Shown: piece after piece, positions 54,591-63,280 of the stretch
How the letters are laid out: each line of letters opens with the position of its first letter
Numbering within the stretch: position 1 is the first letter of the stretch
Source: an uncultured Christensenellaceae bacterium
Lineage (GTDB): Bacteria; Bacillota; Clostridia; Christensenellales; Borkfalkiaceae
Assembly: GCA_910586675.1 (NCBI GenBank)
Contig: CAJUJO010000002.1
Location: forward strand, 62,001-126,000
Reading direction: 5' to 3'
Length of the DNA stretch: 64,000 nt
The notes under the pieces: model-generated
Told to the model about the DNA's origin: nothing
What the model saw: the letters and a program-made list of their open reading frames with translations, nothing else
The model's database searches: none
Position numbers and translations under genes: made by a program

Positions 54591-55307
54591 TCAATGTTTC
54601 CACGGACGACTTTTACCAAGCCACCCATTTTTATGCCAATACTCACAGTCAAGTCCCGTCCCGCCGCTTTTTCGCGCTTTTTTCTGAATAAGACGACTCA
54701 ACATAAATTTGATTTTTGTAATAAGTTTCGTGTGTGCGGGTTTGGCATAATTGATTTTAGCGAATCGACCGGAAAGTTTATTTATCTTTTCGGTTAACTT
54801 TTTACGCTTCTTTTCGGAAAGATTATCCCAAACAATGTCATTCATAAGAGCGCCGTGAAACATACCGATTTTCGATATACCCCACCAAGACAAACTGTGT
54901 TTTATATCTTCCGCCGTTGACTTTGCACCTGCGCCCAGACATTGAGTAATAATGACTGCACGCTTACCGAACATTTCGGGCGCGGGTCTATGCGGCATCC
55001 AACGATAACCGAAATGATCTAATAATGCTTTCATTGCGCCTGTTGCGTGCATAACGTATGCAGGAGATGTCAGGACAATCAAATCGGATTCGAGAAACGA
55101 TTTTTCGATTTCATTTATGTAAGCAAAATCCTTGCAGTATTGTTCGCCTTTCATAAAGCAGCTTGTACAGCCCATACAAAAAGACGGGCAATCTTTCGGC
55201 AAATAAAACTCAACTACGTCTGCGCTTTGAAGGTTTTTCAGAAAAACCTCCTTTAAGTGATATGTAACGCCGTGTTTCTCTGTGCCGTTTATCACTGTTA
55301 TTTTCAT
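54591..55307 (-). CDS. flavodoxin-like NAD(P)H-dependent oxidoreductase
   Basis: 238 residues. FMN-phosphate loop INGTEKHGVTYHLKE; cysteine-rich CPSFCMGCTSCF, as in iron-sulfur flavoprotein/NADPH-dependent FMN reductase proteins; TSPAYVMHATGAMKALLDHF. A basic C-terminal 60 residues (KINKLSGRFAKINYA, KKARKSGGTGLD) extends past the fold. Noticeably AT-richer and Lys/Ile-richer than its neighbours, so likely acquired by transfer. GGAG site before the ATG at 55307. Confidence 0.82.
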   Translation of the reverse strand: MKITVINGTEKHGVTYHLKEVFLKNLQSADVVEFYLPKDCPSFCMGCTSCFMKGEQYCKDFAYINEIEKSFLESDLIVLTSPAYVMHATGAMKALLDHFGYRWMPHRPAPEMFGKRAVIITQCLGAGAKSTAEDIKHSLSWWGISKIGMFHGALMNDIVWDNLSEKKRKKLTEKINKLSGRFAKINYAKPAHTKLITKIKFMLSRLIQKKARKSGGTGLDCEYWHKNGWLGKSRPWKH

Positions 55308-55342
55308 ATAATCTCCACTAAATTACTGTTTATCGCTCTATT

Positions 55343-55371
55343 ATTATACAACAACCTAATAAAAAGGTAAA
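55343..55371 (-). promoter_or_regulatory. promoter of the flavodoxin-like gene
   Basis: Minus strand: TTTACC (55371-55366), 17-base spacer, TATAAT (55348-55343), about 35 bases before the start codon. The region further upstream (55372-55470) holds two small inverted repeats but no gene. Confidence 0.6.
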
Positions 55372-55479
55372 GGAAAAACGCACTTACCTTTCTTGCAAGG
55401 TATAGTGCGCTATACTTACATTCTGTTCCTGTGGTAAAATTCCCCATGGGAACTACGGTAAATGCGAACACCTTTTTAT

Positions 55480-55662
55480 ATTGCTATGTTATAATACTAG
55501 CGAAAAAACTTGCTTGCAAGGTTTTTTGAGCGCCGTATTCAAACTTTGATGCGTTTTTCTCGGGAAAAACAGCGGCGCGCAAGCAACGCAAAAAAATCTT
55601 TTGATTTTTTGCATTGCTATGTTATAAAACTCTGACACGGATGATGCCTGCAAGGTTTTTGA
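55480..55662. repeat. diverged duplication of the serA 3' end (period about 133 bases)
   Basis: ATTGCTATGTTATAA occurs at 55480-55494 and again at 55613-55627 over the serA stop codon. TGCAAGGTTTTT follows both at matching distance (55515 and 55649). Read on the minus strand, the outer copy retains the KNLA codons of the SerA C-terminus, then diverges. About 50 bases are recognisably repeated. Confidence 0.55.
55588..55612 (-). terminator. candidate terminator of serC-serA
   Basis: GC-A7-TC (55588-55598), TTTT loop, GA-T6-GC (55603-55612), one A bulged. Lies directly after the serA stop. AT-rich stem without a separate T run, hence weak. Confidence 0.4.
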
Positions 55663-56773
55663 TAAGGTCGATGCTCGAGGCGCTCGGATTATCGTCCAGA
55701 TCGAGAATGAGATAGGCGTATTCGCCCTTGGATTGATCCTGCATGTGCGCCACGTTGATGCCCTGCGAGGAGACGATCGCAAGGATCTTGGAGAGGATCT
55801 CCTTTACGTTCCTGTGGAGAACGCACACGCGTGCGGCGCTCGTCTTGGGCATGGAGACGGAAGGGTAGTTCACGCTGTTTATAATATTTCCGTTTTCCAG
55901 ATAATCGACGAGCTGTTTTGCCGCCATATACGCGCAGTTGTCCTCCGCTTCGGGCGTGCTCGCGCCGAGGTGGGGCACGCAGAGGATATTTTCCCTGCCG
56001 AGCAGGCTCTCGTCGGGGAAGTCGGTGATATAGCGGGAAATTTTTCCGTTTTCGACGGCGCTTATCATATCGGCGCTCACGACGAGCTCGCCGCGCGCAT
56101 TGTTGATGACGACGGTGCCGTCCTTGCACAGTTCAAGCGTCTTGGCGTTTACGAGTCCGCGCGTATCGGGCGTGAGGGGAACGTGCAGAGAGATATAGTC
56201 GCACGTGCGGAAAATTTCGTTGAGATCGGAGGTGAACTGCACGCGGTTGTTGATGAGCCAGGCATTTTTTACGGAAATGAAGGGGTCGTACCCGACGACG
56301 GTCATGCCGAGGTCTACCGCGGCGTTTGCGACCATCGCGCCGATCGCGCCCAGCCCTACAACGCCCAGTCTTTTGCCGAGGACTTCCTGCCCGACGAATT
56401 TCCCTTTTCCCTTTTCCACGAGCTTGGGAACGCCGTCCTGCCCTTTGAGCGTTTGCGCCCAGTTTGCGCCTTCCGTAATTTTACGCCCGCCGAGGAAGAG
56501 CTCGCACAGCACCAACTCCTTCACTGCGTTGGCGTTGGCGCCGGGAGTGTTGAATACGACGACGCCTTGCTCCGTGCATTTGTCCACGGGAATATTGTTG
56601 ACGCCCGCGCCCGCCCGCGCGACGGCGAGAAGATTTTCGCCGATGGGATAATCGTGCATGGCAAAGGAGCGGAGCATGATTCCTTCGGGATTGTTCGCGT
56701 GTTCGGAATATTCGTAGCCCTTGAAGATTTCGTCCGCGACGGGGCTGATTGCGTTGAGTTTCAATACTTTCAT
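55622..56773 (-). CDS. serA: D-3-phosphoglycerate dehydrogenase
   Basis: 383 residues. First step of serine synthesis. Rossmann motif GVVGLGAIGAMVANAA, ISLHVPLTPDTRGLV, catalytic Arg in NNARGEL, PHLGASTPEAE with the catalytic His, and a C-terminal ACT domain (from about 310) for feedback control by serine. Short form without the intervening ASB domain. The ATG follows the serC stop directly. Confidence 0.95.
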   Translation of the reverse strand: MKVLKLNAISPVADEIFKGYEYSEHANNPEGIMLRSFAMHDYPIGENLLAVARAGAGVNNIPVDKCTEQGVVVFNTPGANANAVKELVLCELFLGGRKITEGANWAQTLKGQDGVPKLVEKGKGKFVGQEVLGKRLGVVGLGAIGAMVANAAVDLGMTVVGYDPFISVKNAWLINNRVQFTSDLNEIFRTCDYISLHVPLTPDTRGLVNAKTLELCKDGTVVINNARGELVVSADMISAVENGKISRYITDFPDESLLGRENILCVPHLGASTPEAEDNCAYMAAKQLVDYLENGNIINSVNYPSVSMPKTSAARVCVLHRNVKEILSKILAIVSSQGINVAHMQDQSKGEYAYLILDLDDNPSASSIDLIKNLAGIIRVRVL

Positions 56774-57847
56774 TTATGCGTTCTCCTGTTCAAATTTTTT
56801 CATGTAAGCGATAAGCGCTTTCACGCCCTCGACGGGCATGGCGTTATAAATGGAAGCGCGCATGCCGCCGACGAGGCGGTGCCCCTTCAACGATACAAGA
56901 CCTTGTTGCGCCGCGCCTTTGATAAACGCTTCGTCCAATTCCGCGTTCGGCGTAACGAAGGGCACGTTCATCACGGAGCGGTACTTTTTCTCTACGCCGT
57001 TGGAATAGAAGGGAGAGTTGTCGATAAAATCGTATAAGAGCCCCGCCTTGTATTCGTTGATTTCACTCATCGCCTTTACGCCGCCTAAAGCTTTGAGCCT
57101 GCGCAGAACGAGCGTCGCGATATAAATGGAGAAGCAGGGCGGCGTATTGTAGAGGCTCTTGTTTTCGTCCTGCACCTTCCATTGCAGCATAGTGGGACAG
57201 ATAGGCAGAGGATTCTGAATGAGGGAGCGCTTTGCAATGACGATGGTTACGCCTGCGGGAGCAAGGTTTTTCTGTGCGCCCGCATAGATGACGCCGAAGC
57301 GGGAAACGTCGATTTCTCTCGAAAGAATTTCCGACGACATGTCGGCGACAAGCGGCGCTTGCGTTCGGGGAAATTCTACGTACCGCGTGCCGAAAATGGT
57401 ATTGTTGGAGCAAATATGTACGTAGTCGGTATCGTCGCGGAAGGGGATATTTTTCACGTCGGGAATATAGGTGTAAGTCCTATCCTCGGAGGAAGTGACC
57501 TTAGCGCAATCGCCGTAAAGTTTGCCTTCCTGAAAGGCTTTTTTTGCAAAATTTCCCGTAACGATATAGTCGGCTTTGCCCCCGTGCATGAGGTTGAGGG
57601 GGACGGCTGCGAACTGCGTGCTCGCTCCGCCCTGGACGAATATTACGGCATAATCTTCGGGAATATTCATCAGTTCGCGTAAAAGCTCTTCGCCTTCGTT
57701 TACGATCGCCTCGAATTTTTTGTTGCGGTGGGAAATCTCGGTTACGGACATGCCCGTTCCCGCGAAGTCGAGAAGGTCTTTTTGCGCCTCCTTCAAAACG
57801 TCCTCGGGGAGCGTGGAAGGACCTGCCGAAAAGTTGTAAGCTCGCAT
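56774..57847 (-). CDS. serC: phosphoserine aminotransferase
   Basis: 357 residues from ATG 57847 (GCGAGG eight bases upstream; an earlier in-frame ATG is five codons before). NFSAGPSTLPEDVL start, GTGMSVTEISHR, VQGGASTQFAAVPLNL, PLP lysine in YAGAQKNLAPAGVT, and GGMRASIYNAMP at the C-terminus. Transaminates 3-phosphohydroxypyruvate with glutamate. First gene of serC-serA. Confidence 0.96.
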   Translation of the reverse strand: MRAYNFSAGPSTLPEDVLKEAQKDLLDFAGTGMSVTEISHRNKKFEAIVNEGEELLRELMNIPEDYAVIFVQGGASTQFAAVPLNLMHGGKADYIVTGNFAKKAFQEGKLYGDCAKVTSSEDRTYTYIPDVKNIPFRDDTDYVHICSNNTIFGTRYVEFPRTQAPLVADMSSEILSREIDVSRFGVIYAGAQKNLAPAGVTIVIAKRSLIQNPLPICPTMLQWKVQDENKSLYNTPPCFSIYIATLVLRRLKALGGVKAMSEINEYKAGLLYDFIDNSPFYSNGVEKKYRSVMNVPFVTPNAELDEAFIKGAAQQGLVSLKGHRLVGGMRASIYNAMPVEGVKALIAYMKKFEQENA

Positions 57848-57882
57848 AATTATACCTCGCATGATGAATATTTGTATATTTT

Positions 57883-57911
57883 ATTATATCTCTTTTGACA
57901 TCGTTTGACAA
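57883..57911 (-). promoter_or_regulatory. promoter of serC-serA
   Basis: Minus strand: TTGTCA (57911-57906), 17-base spacer, TATAAT (57888-57883). Leader is only about 30 bases, so no riboswitch or T-box fits. Confidence 0.78.
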
Positions 57912-58014
57912 GCGAATGGGGGCAATTAAACGGGAAATATTTTACAGTTTTATATAAAACGCGCTTTTTGGGAAAAATTCCCCCTTTATTTTTAAGAAAT
58001 GTGCGCGAAAGATA

Positions 58015-58043
58015 TTTACATTTTTTGCTGTTTGGTGTAAAAT
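58015..58043 (+). promoter_or_regulatory. promoter of the repeat-protein gene
   Basis: TTTACA (58015-58020), 17-base spacer, TAAAAT (58038-58043), about 45 bases before ATG 58093. Divergent from serC-serA. Confidence 0.6.
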
Positions 58044-58092
58044 AGTATATGAAATAGTGTACGATGAAGTTCATTTTACATGAGGTTTATTT

Positions 58093-60744
58093 ATGGATTT
58101 TAAGGATTACGAATCCGATCACGCGCTCGTTCTCGAGGGAATGTACAAAGGGGTCGAAGAACAGATCGAAGAGGTAAAGGAAGCGGTTTCGCGCGAATTG
58201 CAGTTCAGCGCCGTCCAGAATCTCTCCGCATACGAGGCCATCACGAAGTGTTTGCAGGACGGCGTGGATTCCGTTTTGACGGAACTAAGATATATTTCCC
58301 AGCAGAATTGCGCCATTTTTGAAAATGAAGACGGCAGCCGGACCGCCATGAAAAACGATCTTTTGGCGGCGTTCAACGCACGCGCCGAGCAGATGGAGCA
58401 GTTCTGCGCCGAGCAGATGGGCAACACGCTTGCGCAGCTCAACGGTAAATTCGAAGAGCAGATCCAGATCATGCGGGGCGAATTTATCTCCGCTTTGCAG
58501 AATATCCAGATTCAGCCCGCCGCGATTGAAGTAGATTACGACCGTCTCGCCGATAAAGTGGTCGTCGGGGTCGATTACGACCGTATTGCCGAAAAGATCG
58601 TCGTGGACGTGAAGTACGAAGAGCTTGCCGAAAAGGTCGCAGAATCCATTGATTACGACCGCCTTGCCGCCAAACTTGCGGAAGGAGAAGAGGAGAAGAG
58701 AAGGGCGCTGGCGGACGAAGCGGCGCGCAAGGCGCTGGAAGAGTACCTCGCGCAGCATCCCGCCGCGGAGCAGCCTGCGGAAGATGCGGAGGAGACCGCG
58801 CGCGGCAGGGAAGCGCTTACCGACGACGCGCTCGACTACGACGTGCTCGCCGAGAAGATTTCCACCATTCTTCCCGAAACCGATTACGATATGATTGCGG
58901 AAAAGGTTGCGGCGGTGCTTCCCGACGTGGATGCCGACGCGATTGCCGACAAGGTCGTTTCCGCGCTTCCCCAGACGGACGAAACGGCGCTCGTTGACAG
59001 GCTTGCCGAAGCCGTTCCGCCTACCGATTACGACCTCATCGCCGAGCGCGTCGCCGCCGTGCTCGAAAATGATTTCGACGTTACCGTCGATGAACTGGGT
59101 ATTGAAAAGATTTCCCGCGCCGTCGTCGAACAGCTCGACTACGGCAGGATCGCCGAGTGCCTTGCGGCTTACGCGCCCCAAAAGGCGGAAGAGCCTGCTA
59201 CGGATGGGACCCCCGAAGAGGAAGCCGTCGAAGAGAACGCGGAGAACGCAGGCGCTCCTTCGGAAGAGCAGAGCGCGCTCGACTGCGAAACCATCGCCGC
59301 GCGCGTGGCGGAAATTCTGCGCGACGACGAAACGGTGTACGAAAGGATTTCCGAGCGCTTTGCCGAGCTTGACCGCGATATCGCGCTCGATTACGATAAA
59401 ATTGCGCAGCAGCTTGCCGACCGCAACGTATATGTCGGCAATCCCGGCGAAATTACGGATATCGTTCAAAGAGACGGCGAATACGACGAATATTTGCGTT
59501 CGTCCGCAGAGCGCCGCGTGTATATCGATAACAGCGTCAACAACGTTGTACCCGACAGACCGCGCGAGGAGCTCGATTACGACAGGATCGCGCAGTGCCT
59601 TGCCGAGCGTAATATCGGCGTCGTAAAAGGCGAAGAGGTGGAATCCAAAGCCGTTACGGCGGAGGATCTCGATTACGATAAAATTGCGGAATATCTCGCT
59701 GCGCGCAACGTCGGCATAACAACCGGCGAAACGGCGGGAATCAAGGCGGAAGACCTCGATTACGAAAAGATCGCGCAGTACCTTGCCGAACGTAACGTTA
59801 CCGTGAAAGACGGCGACCCGGAAATCGATTATGACAAGATCGCCGCGCGCGTGGCGGAAATTCTTCGCGCGGACGAAGAGGGTTACGAAAAAATCGCTTC
59901 CCGCGTGGCGGAGCTGTTGCAGGGGGACGAAACCGACCTCGGTAAAATTGCTTCGGTGCTTCTTCCGTCCTTGCAGGAGCGCGTGCGCGAACAAAATTCC
60001 ATTGCGGCGCAGGAAGAAGAACCCGAGCCTGTTGCTTTTGAACCCGTGAAGGAACGGGAGCCCGCTCCCGCGCCTCAGCCCGAGGAAGACGCGGAAGAGG
60101 AATTGGCCGTTGCGCGCGCCCCTAAGCAGCCCGAGATCATTTACGAACGGGAAGAGGAGGAGCCCGATCCCGTAGTAATTAAAATTCCCGCTGCGAAAAA
60201 GCCGAAAAAGATCGTTCTTCCCGAAGAAAAGGAGCCGGAAATGGTGCTCCGCAGCAAGCGCAGCTTCCTTGCGAAGATCGCGCAGAGCGAGGACGAAGTA
60301 AAGGTATGTTACAGTGAACTGAAAAACTTCTTCCTGTCCTATCAGAAGGTTAATTCGCAGGTCAACTGGTCGAACGACCGTTTCTCCTACGGCAGGGAAA
60401 CGATTGCAAAGCTCGCCATTCGCGGCAAATCGCTGTGCGCTTATCTCGCGCTCAATCCCGACGAATTCCCTGAAAACGTATATCATCAGAAGTTTGCGGG
60501 CGATACTAAGATGTACGAGATGACGCCTATGATGATAAAGGTCAAGAGCTCGGTCGCGTTAAAGCGTGCGATTCGTCTCATCGAACTTTTGATGGAACGC
60601 TTCGGAGCGGTCAAGTTCGACGAACCGGAAAGGGTCGATTATGCGGCGATGTATCCGTTTATGACCGACGAAGAGCTTTTGGAAAGCGGGCTTTTGAAAA
60701 CGGCGCTTGTCGAAAAGGTCGATTTGGATTTCAAAGAAACTTAA
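58093..60744 (+). CDS. 883-residue acidic protein with about 20 YDxIA repeats and a conserved-looking C-terminal domain; function unknown
   Basis: No signal peptide or membrane segment. Residues 1-145 are helical and coiled-coil-like. From about 148 to 620 a degenerate unit of the form DYD-[KR]-I-A-E-K-V-A recurs: clear copies start near residues 148, 161, 175, 187, 248, 264, 280, 312, 349, 397, 433, 495, 527, 556, 579, 597 and 615, weaker ones near 296, 336 and 413. Between 433 and 580 a longer unit includes LAERNVxVxxGE. An acidic Pro/Glu region (640-715) leads to a basic globular domain, about 720-840, with SELKNFFLSYQKVNSQVNW, FSYGRETIAKLAIRGKSLC, AYLALNPDEF and IKVKSSVALKRAIRLI. That domain resembles an uncharacterised C-terminal domain I recall from other Firmicutes proteins. 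Its own promoter; upstream of RNase J. Confidence 0.85.
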   Translation: MDFKDYESDHALVLEGMYKGVEEQIEEVKEAVSRELQFSAVQNLSAYEAITKCLQDGVDSVLTELRYISQQNCAIFENEDGSRTAMKNDLLAAFNARAEQMEQFCAEQMGNTLAQLNGKFEEQIQIMRGEFISALQNIQIQPAAIEVDYDRLADKVVVGVDYDRIAEKIVVDVKYEELAEKVAESIDYDRLAAKLAEGEEEKRRALADEAARKALEEYLAQHPAAEQPAEDAEETARGREALTDDALDYDVLAEKISTILPETDYDMIAEKVAAVLPDVDADAIADKVVSALPQTDETALVDRLAEAVPPTDYDLIAERVAAVLENDFDVTVDELGIEKISRAVVEQLDYGRIAECLAAYAPQKAEEPATDGTPEEEAVEENAENAGAPSEEQSALDCETIAARVAEILRDDETVYERISERFAELDRDIALDYDKIAQQLADRNVYVGNPGEITDIVQRDGEYDEYLRSSAERRVYIDNSVNNVVPDRPREELDYDRIAQCLAERNIGVVKGEEVESKAVTAEDLDYDKIAEYLAARNVGITTGETAGIKAEDLDYEKIAQYLAERNVTVKDGDPEIDYDKIAARVAEILRADEEGYEKIASRVAELLQGDETDLGKIASVLLPSLQERVREQNSIAAQEEEPEPVAFEPVKEREPAPAPQPEEDAEEELAVARAPKQPEIIYEREEEEPDPVVIKIPAAKKPKKIVLPEEKEPEMVLRSKRSFLAKIAQSEDEVKVCYSELKNFFLSYQKVNSQVNWSNDRFSYGRETIAKLAIRGKSLCAYLALNPDEFPENVYHQKFAGDTKMYEMTPMMIKVKSSVALKRAIRLIELLMERFGAVKFDEPERVDYAAMYPFMTDEELLESGLLKTALVEKVDLDFKET

Positions 60745-60832
60745 TGCTTAAAATAGCAAACAATATAGGTTCGTAAAAAACAAACGCATGAAGCGCCGCA
60801 TTTATGTTTGCGGACTTCGGTTACGAGGGAAA

Positions 60833-60858
60833 AGAGGGCTGAAAAAGTTCAGCTCTCT
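60833..60858 (+). promoter_or_regulatory. leader hairpin before rnj
   Basis: AGAGGGCTGAA (60833-60843) and TTCAGCTCTCT (60848-60858), one G-U pair, four-base loop, in the 160-base gap before RNase J. Could influence stability or translation of the rnj mRNA. The remainder of the gap shows no gene. Confidence 0.5.
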
Positions 60859-60904
60859 CCTTTCGTGTATGCGTGTTTTTTCCGTGCCGTCAAGGAGAAT
60901 ATAT

Positions 60905-62899
60905 TTGGACAAGAAAAATGCAAACAAGGGCGGCAAAAGTGCCGTCGAGCTCGCCATCCTCAACGGGATAGAAGCGTACAACCGCGAGCAGGCTAAGAAG
61001 TCGAACGGGACGAAGGGGCGGGACAATACCTCTTCGGAAGAGAAGAACGGGCAGGTGAGCCTCGGCAAGCTCCGCACGGGCGAAGCCATGGAAGAGGCGG
61101 GGCTAAAAAATCACCGTCGTTCCCGCGCAAAGGGGAGGGGGACGAAGGTCGCGTTTCCCGGGTCGCCGCGCGCGGAAAAGGAAGCGCCGCCGATCGAAAA
61201 GAAAAAGCACCCCGCGCCGCAGGAGCCTCAAAAGAAGAAGGGCAAGCGCAAGCCGCCCGTCAAAGTGCTGTTCTTCGGAGGGGTAGGCGAAATCGGAAAG
61301 AACATGACGGCGATCGAATACGGAAACGACATCATCGTCATCGACGCGGGCATCAGCTTTCCCACGGAGGAAATGCCGGGTATCGACCTCGTGTTCCCCG
61401 ACATTACCTACCTCGTCAACAATAAAAACAAGATACGCGGCGTATTTTTAACGCACGGACACGAGGATCATATCGGCGGCGTTCCCTATCTCATGAAGGA
61501 GATAAACCCCAATACGCCCGTTTACGGAACCAAATTGACGCTCGCGCTCGTGGACAATAAATTGCGCGAACACCGCCTCAACAACGTCGTAGAGCGCACG
61601 GTGAAGCCCAAAGACAAGGTGAAGGCGGGCTGCTTCGAGGTCAGTTTCGTCAACGTCAATCATTCGATTGCGGGCGCCGTCGCGCTTGCGATACAGACGC
61701 CGTACGGCATCATCTACCACAGCGGCGACTATAAAATCGATCTCACGCCCGTCGCGGGCGCGCCCATCGACCTTTCGGAAATCGCCGAATACGGCGATAA
61801 GGGCGTGCTTCTATACCTCGGCGAATCCACCAATATCGAGCGCCGCGGCTATACGATGAGCGAAAAGGTCGTCGGCACGACGCTGGAACACCTGTTTGCC
61901 GAGAATGCCGACAGACGGCTCATCGTGGCGACCTTCGCCTCCAACGTGCACCGCTTGCAGCAGATCATCGATATTGCAGTGAAGTACCGCAGAAAGGTTG
62001 CGCTCTCGGGGCGGAGCATGTTCAACGTGGTGGAGGCGGCTTCCAAAATCGGGGAGCTGAACGTTCCCGAAGGCGTGCTCGTCGACGTCGAAAAGACCAA
62101 AAACTTTTTCGACCGCGAAATCGTCATCGTTTCCACCGGTTCGCAGGGCGAGCCGATGAGCGCGCTCACCCGCATGGCTTCGGGCGATTTCAATAAGGTT
62201 ACCATCGGCGCGAACGATACCATTATCATCTCCGCAAGCCCGATTCCGGGCAACGAGCGCATGATCTACCGCGTCATCAACAACCTTTATAAAAAGGGCG
62301 CGAACGTCGTTTATGAAAGTTTGGAACAGATCCACGTTTCGGGACATGCCTGCCAGGAAGAACATAAGATCATGCACACGCTGTTAAAGCCCAAGTTTTT
62401 TATTCCCGTTCACGGCGAATACCGCCACTTAAAGCGGCACGTCCTGCTCGCACAGGAGATGGGAATGAGCGCTTCCCGCACTTTTATTCCCGATATCGGC
62501 GTTTGCGTCGAGGTTACGGACGAGGCGCTCCGTCAGGGCGAAAGCATTCCTTCGGGCGCGCGGCTCATCGACGGCGGCGGATTCGAGGACTACGGCACCA
62601 GCGAGGTCATGAAGGACAGGCTCCGCATGTCGGAGGAGGGCGTGTTCATTATATCTGCGAGCGTCTCGCAGGGCGTCGTATTAGGAGAACCCGTCATCGA
62701 AAGCCGCGGCTTTGTATTTTCGGAAGAGCGCGATTTCAATAAGGAACTCAAAGACGTCGTGAATAAGGCGATAGAAGGGTGCGGCTCTCATGCGGGCGCG
62801 GGAGAACTCGCAGCGGCGATCAAGCGCGCCATGAAAAATTATCTCTTCAAAAAGACCAAGCAATCGCCCATGATCATTCCCATGATTCAGGAACTGTAA
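60905..62899 (+). CDS. rnj: ribonuclease J with N-terminal extension
   Basis: 664 residues from TTG 60905, with AAGGAG at 60892-60897, seven bases upstream; ATG codons further 5' lack a site. The first 118 residues are a polar Lys/Glu-rich extension (for example KKKHPAPQEPQKKKGKRK). Then the MBL/beta-CASP core: FFGGVGEIGKNM, LTHGHEDHIGG, HSGDYKID, and the beta-CASP motifs (STGSQGEPMSAL, HVSGHA, PVHGEYRHL). C-terminal dimerisation domain present. Endo/5' exoribonuclease central to mRNA turnover. Confidence 0.95.
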   Translation: MDKKNANKGGKSAVELAILNGIEAYNREQAKKSNGTKGRDNTSSEEKNGQVSLGKLRTGEAMEEAGLKNHRRSRAKGRGTKVAFPGSPRAEKEAPPIEKKKHPAPQEPQKKKGKRKPPVKVLFFGGVGEIGKNMTAIEYGNDIIVIDAGISFPTEEMPGIDLVFPDITYLVNNKNKIRGVFLTHGHEDHIGGVPYLMKEINPNTPVYGTKLTLALVDNKLREHRLNNVVERTVKPKDKVKAGCFEVSFVNVNHSIAGAVALAIQTPYGIIYHSGDYKIDLTPVAGAPIDLSEIAEYGDKGVLLYLGESTNIERRGYTMSEKVVGTTLEHLFAENADRRLIVATFASNVHRLQQIIDIAVKYRRKVALSGRSMFNVVEAASKIGELNVPEGVLVDVEKTKNFFDREIVIVSTGSQGEPMSALTRMASGDFNKVTIGANDTIIISASPIPGNERMIYRVINNLYKKGANVVYESLEQIHVSGHACQEEHKIMHTLLKPKFFIPVHGEYRHLKRHVLLAQEMGMSASRTFIPDIGVCVEVTDEALRQGESIPSGARLIDGGGFEDYGTSEVMKDRLRMSEEGVFIISASVSQGVVLGEPVIESRGFVFSEERDFNKELKDVVNKAIEGCGSHAGAGELAAAIKRAMKNYLFKKTKQSPMIIPMIQEL

Positions 62900-62902
62900 G
62901 GA

Positions 62903-62928
62903 AAAACCGCGCCTTTTTGCGCGGTTTT
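62903..62928 (+). terminator. intrinsic terminator after rnj
   Basis: AAAACCGCGC (62903-62912), CTTTTT loop, GCGCGGTTTT (62919-62928). Short T run, so possibly partial. Confidence 0.75.
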
Positions 62929-62950
62929 CGGAAATTTACGGGAGAAAACA

Positions 62951-63268
62951 ATGGCAACCGATCGAAATTATATTCAAATTTTTCTCGAAGGGCTGGAATT
63001 ATACGGCGTGCGCGTGCGCCCCATGATGGGCGAATACGTCGTCTACTGTAACGACAAGGTAGTGGGCGACGTATGCGACAACAAGCTGTTCGTAAAAATT
63101 ACGCCCGAATCGAAGGCGCTGCTTCCCTCCGCGCCCGAACTCCCGCCCTATGCGGGGGCGAAGCCGTATTTGCTCGTAGAAGATATGGGAGACATGCAAT
63201 TCGTGGCGCACCTTTTGCAGCGCGTCGCCGAAGGGCTTCCCGCTCCCAAGAGCAGAAAAAAGAAATAA
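62951..63268 (+). CDS. TfoX N-terminal domain protein
   Basis: 105 residues. MMGEYVVYCNDKVVGDVCDN, LFVKITPE and PPYAGAKPYLLVED match the TfoX-N fold (stand-alone form widespread in Clostridia). No TfoX C-terminal domain. The family name comes from a competence regulator, but stand-alone members are uncharacterised. Basic KSRKKK tail. GGGAG site before the ATG. Confidence 0.78.
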   Translation: MATDRNYIQIFLEGLELYGVRVRPMMGEYVVYCNDKVVGDVCDNKLFVKITPESKALLPSAPELPPYAGAKPYLLVEDMGDMQFVAHLLQRVAEGLPAPKSRKKK

Positions 63269-63280
63269 CGCGGGGATTTT

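Noticed and set aside
55360..55430. Small inverted repeats AAAGGTAA/TTACCTTT and GTATAG/CTATAC as a riboswitch
   Set aside because: They are short, AT-rich and upstream of the promoter of the flavodoxin-like gene rather than inside its transcript.
57848..58092. Possible serine-linked riboswitch or T-box before serC
   Set aside because: The predicted transcript leader is only about 30 bases and contains no conserved riboswitch or T-box element.
58285..60486. 733-codon open frame on the minus strand opposite the repeat protein
   Set aside because: Antisense shadow of a repetitive gene; its own repeats mirror the sense repeats and it has no start signals.
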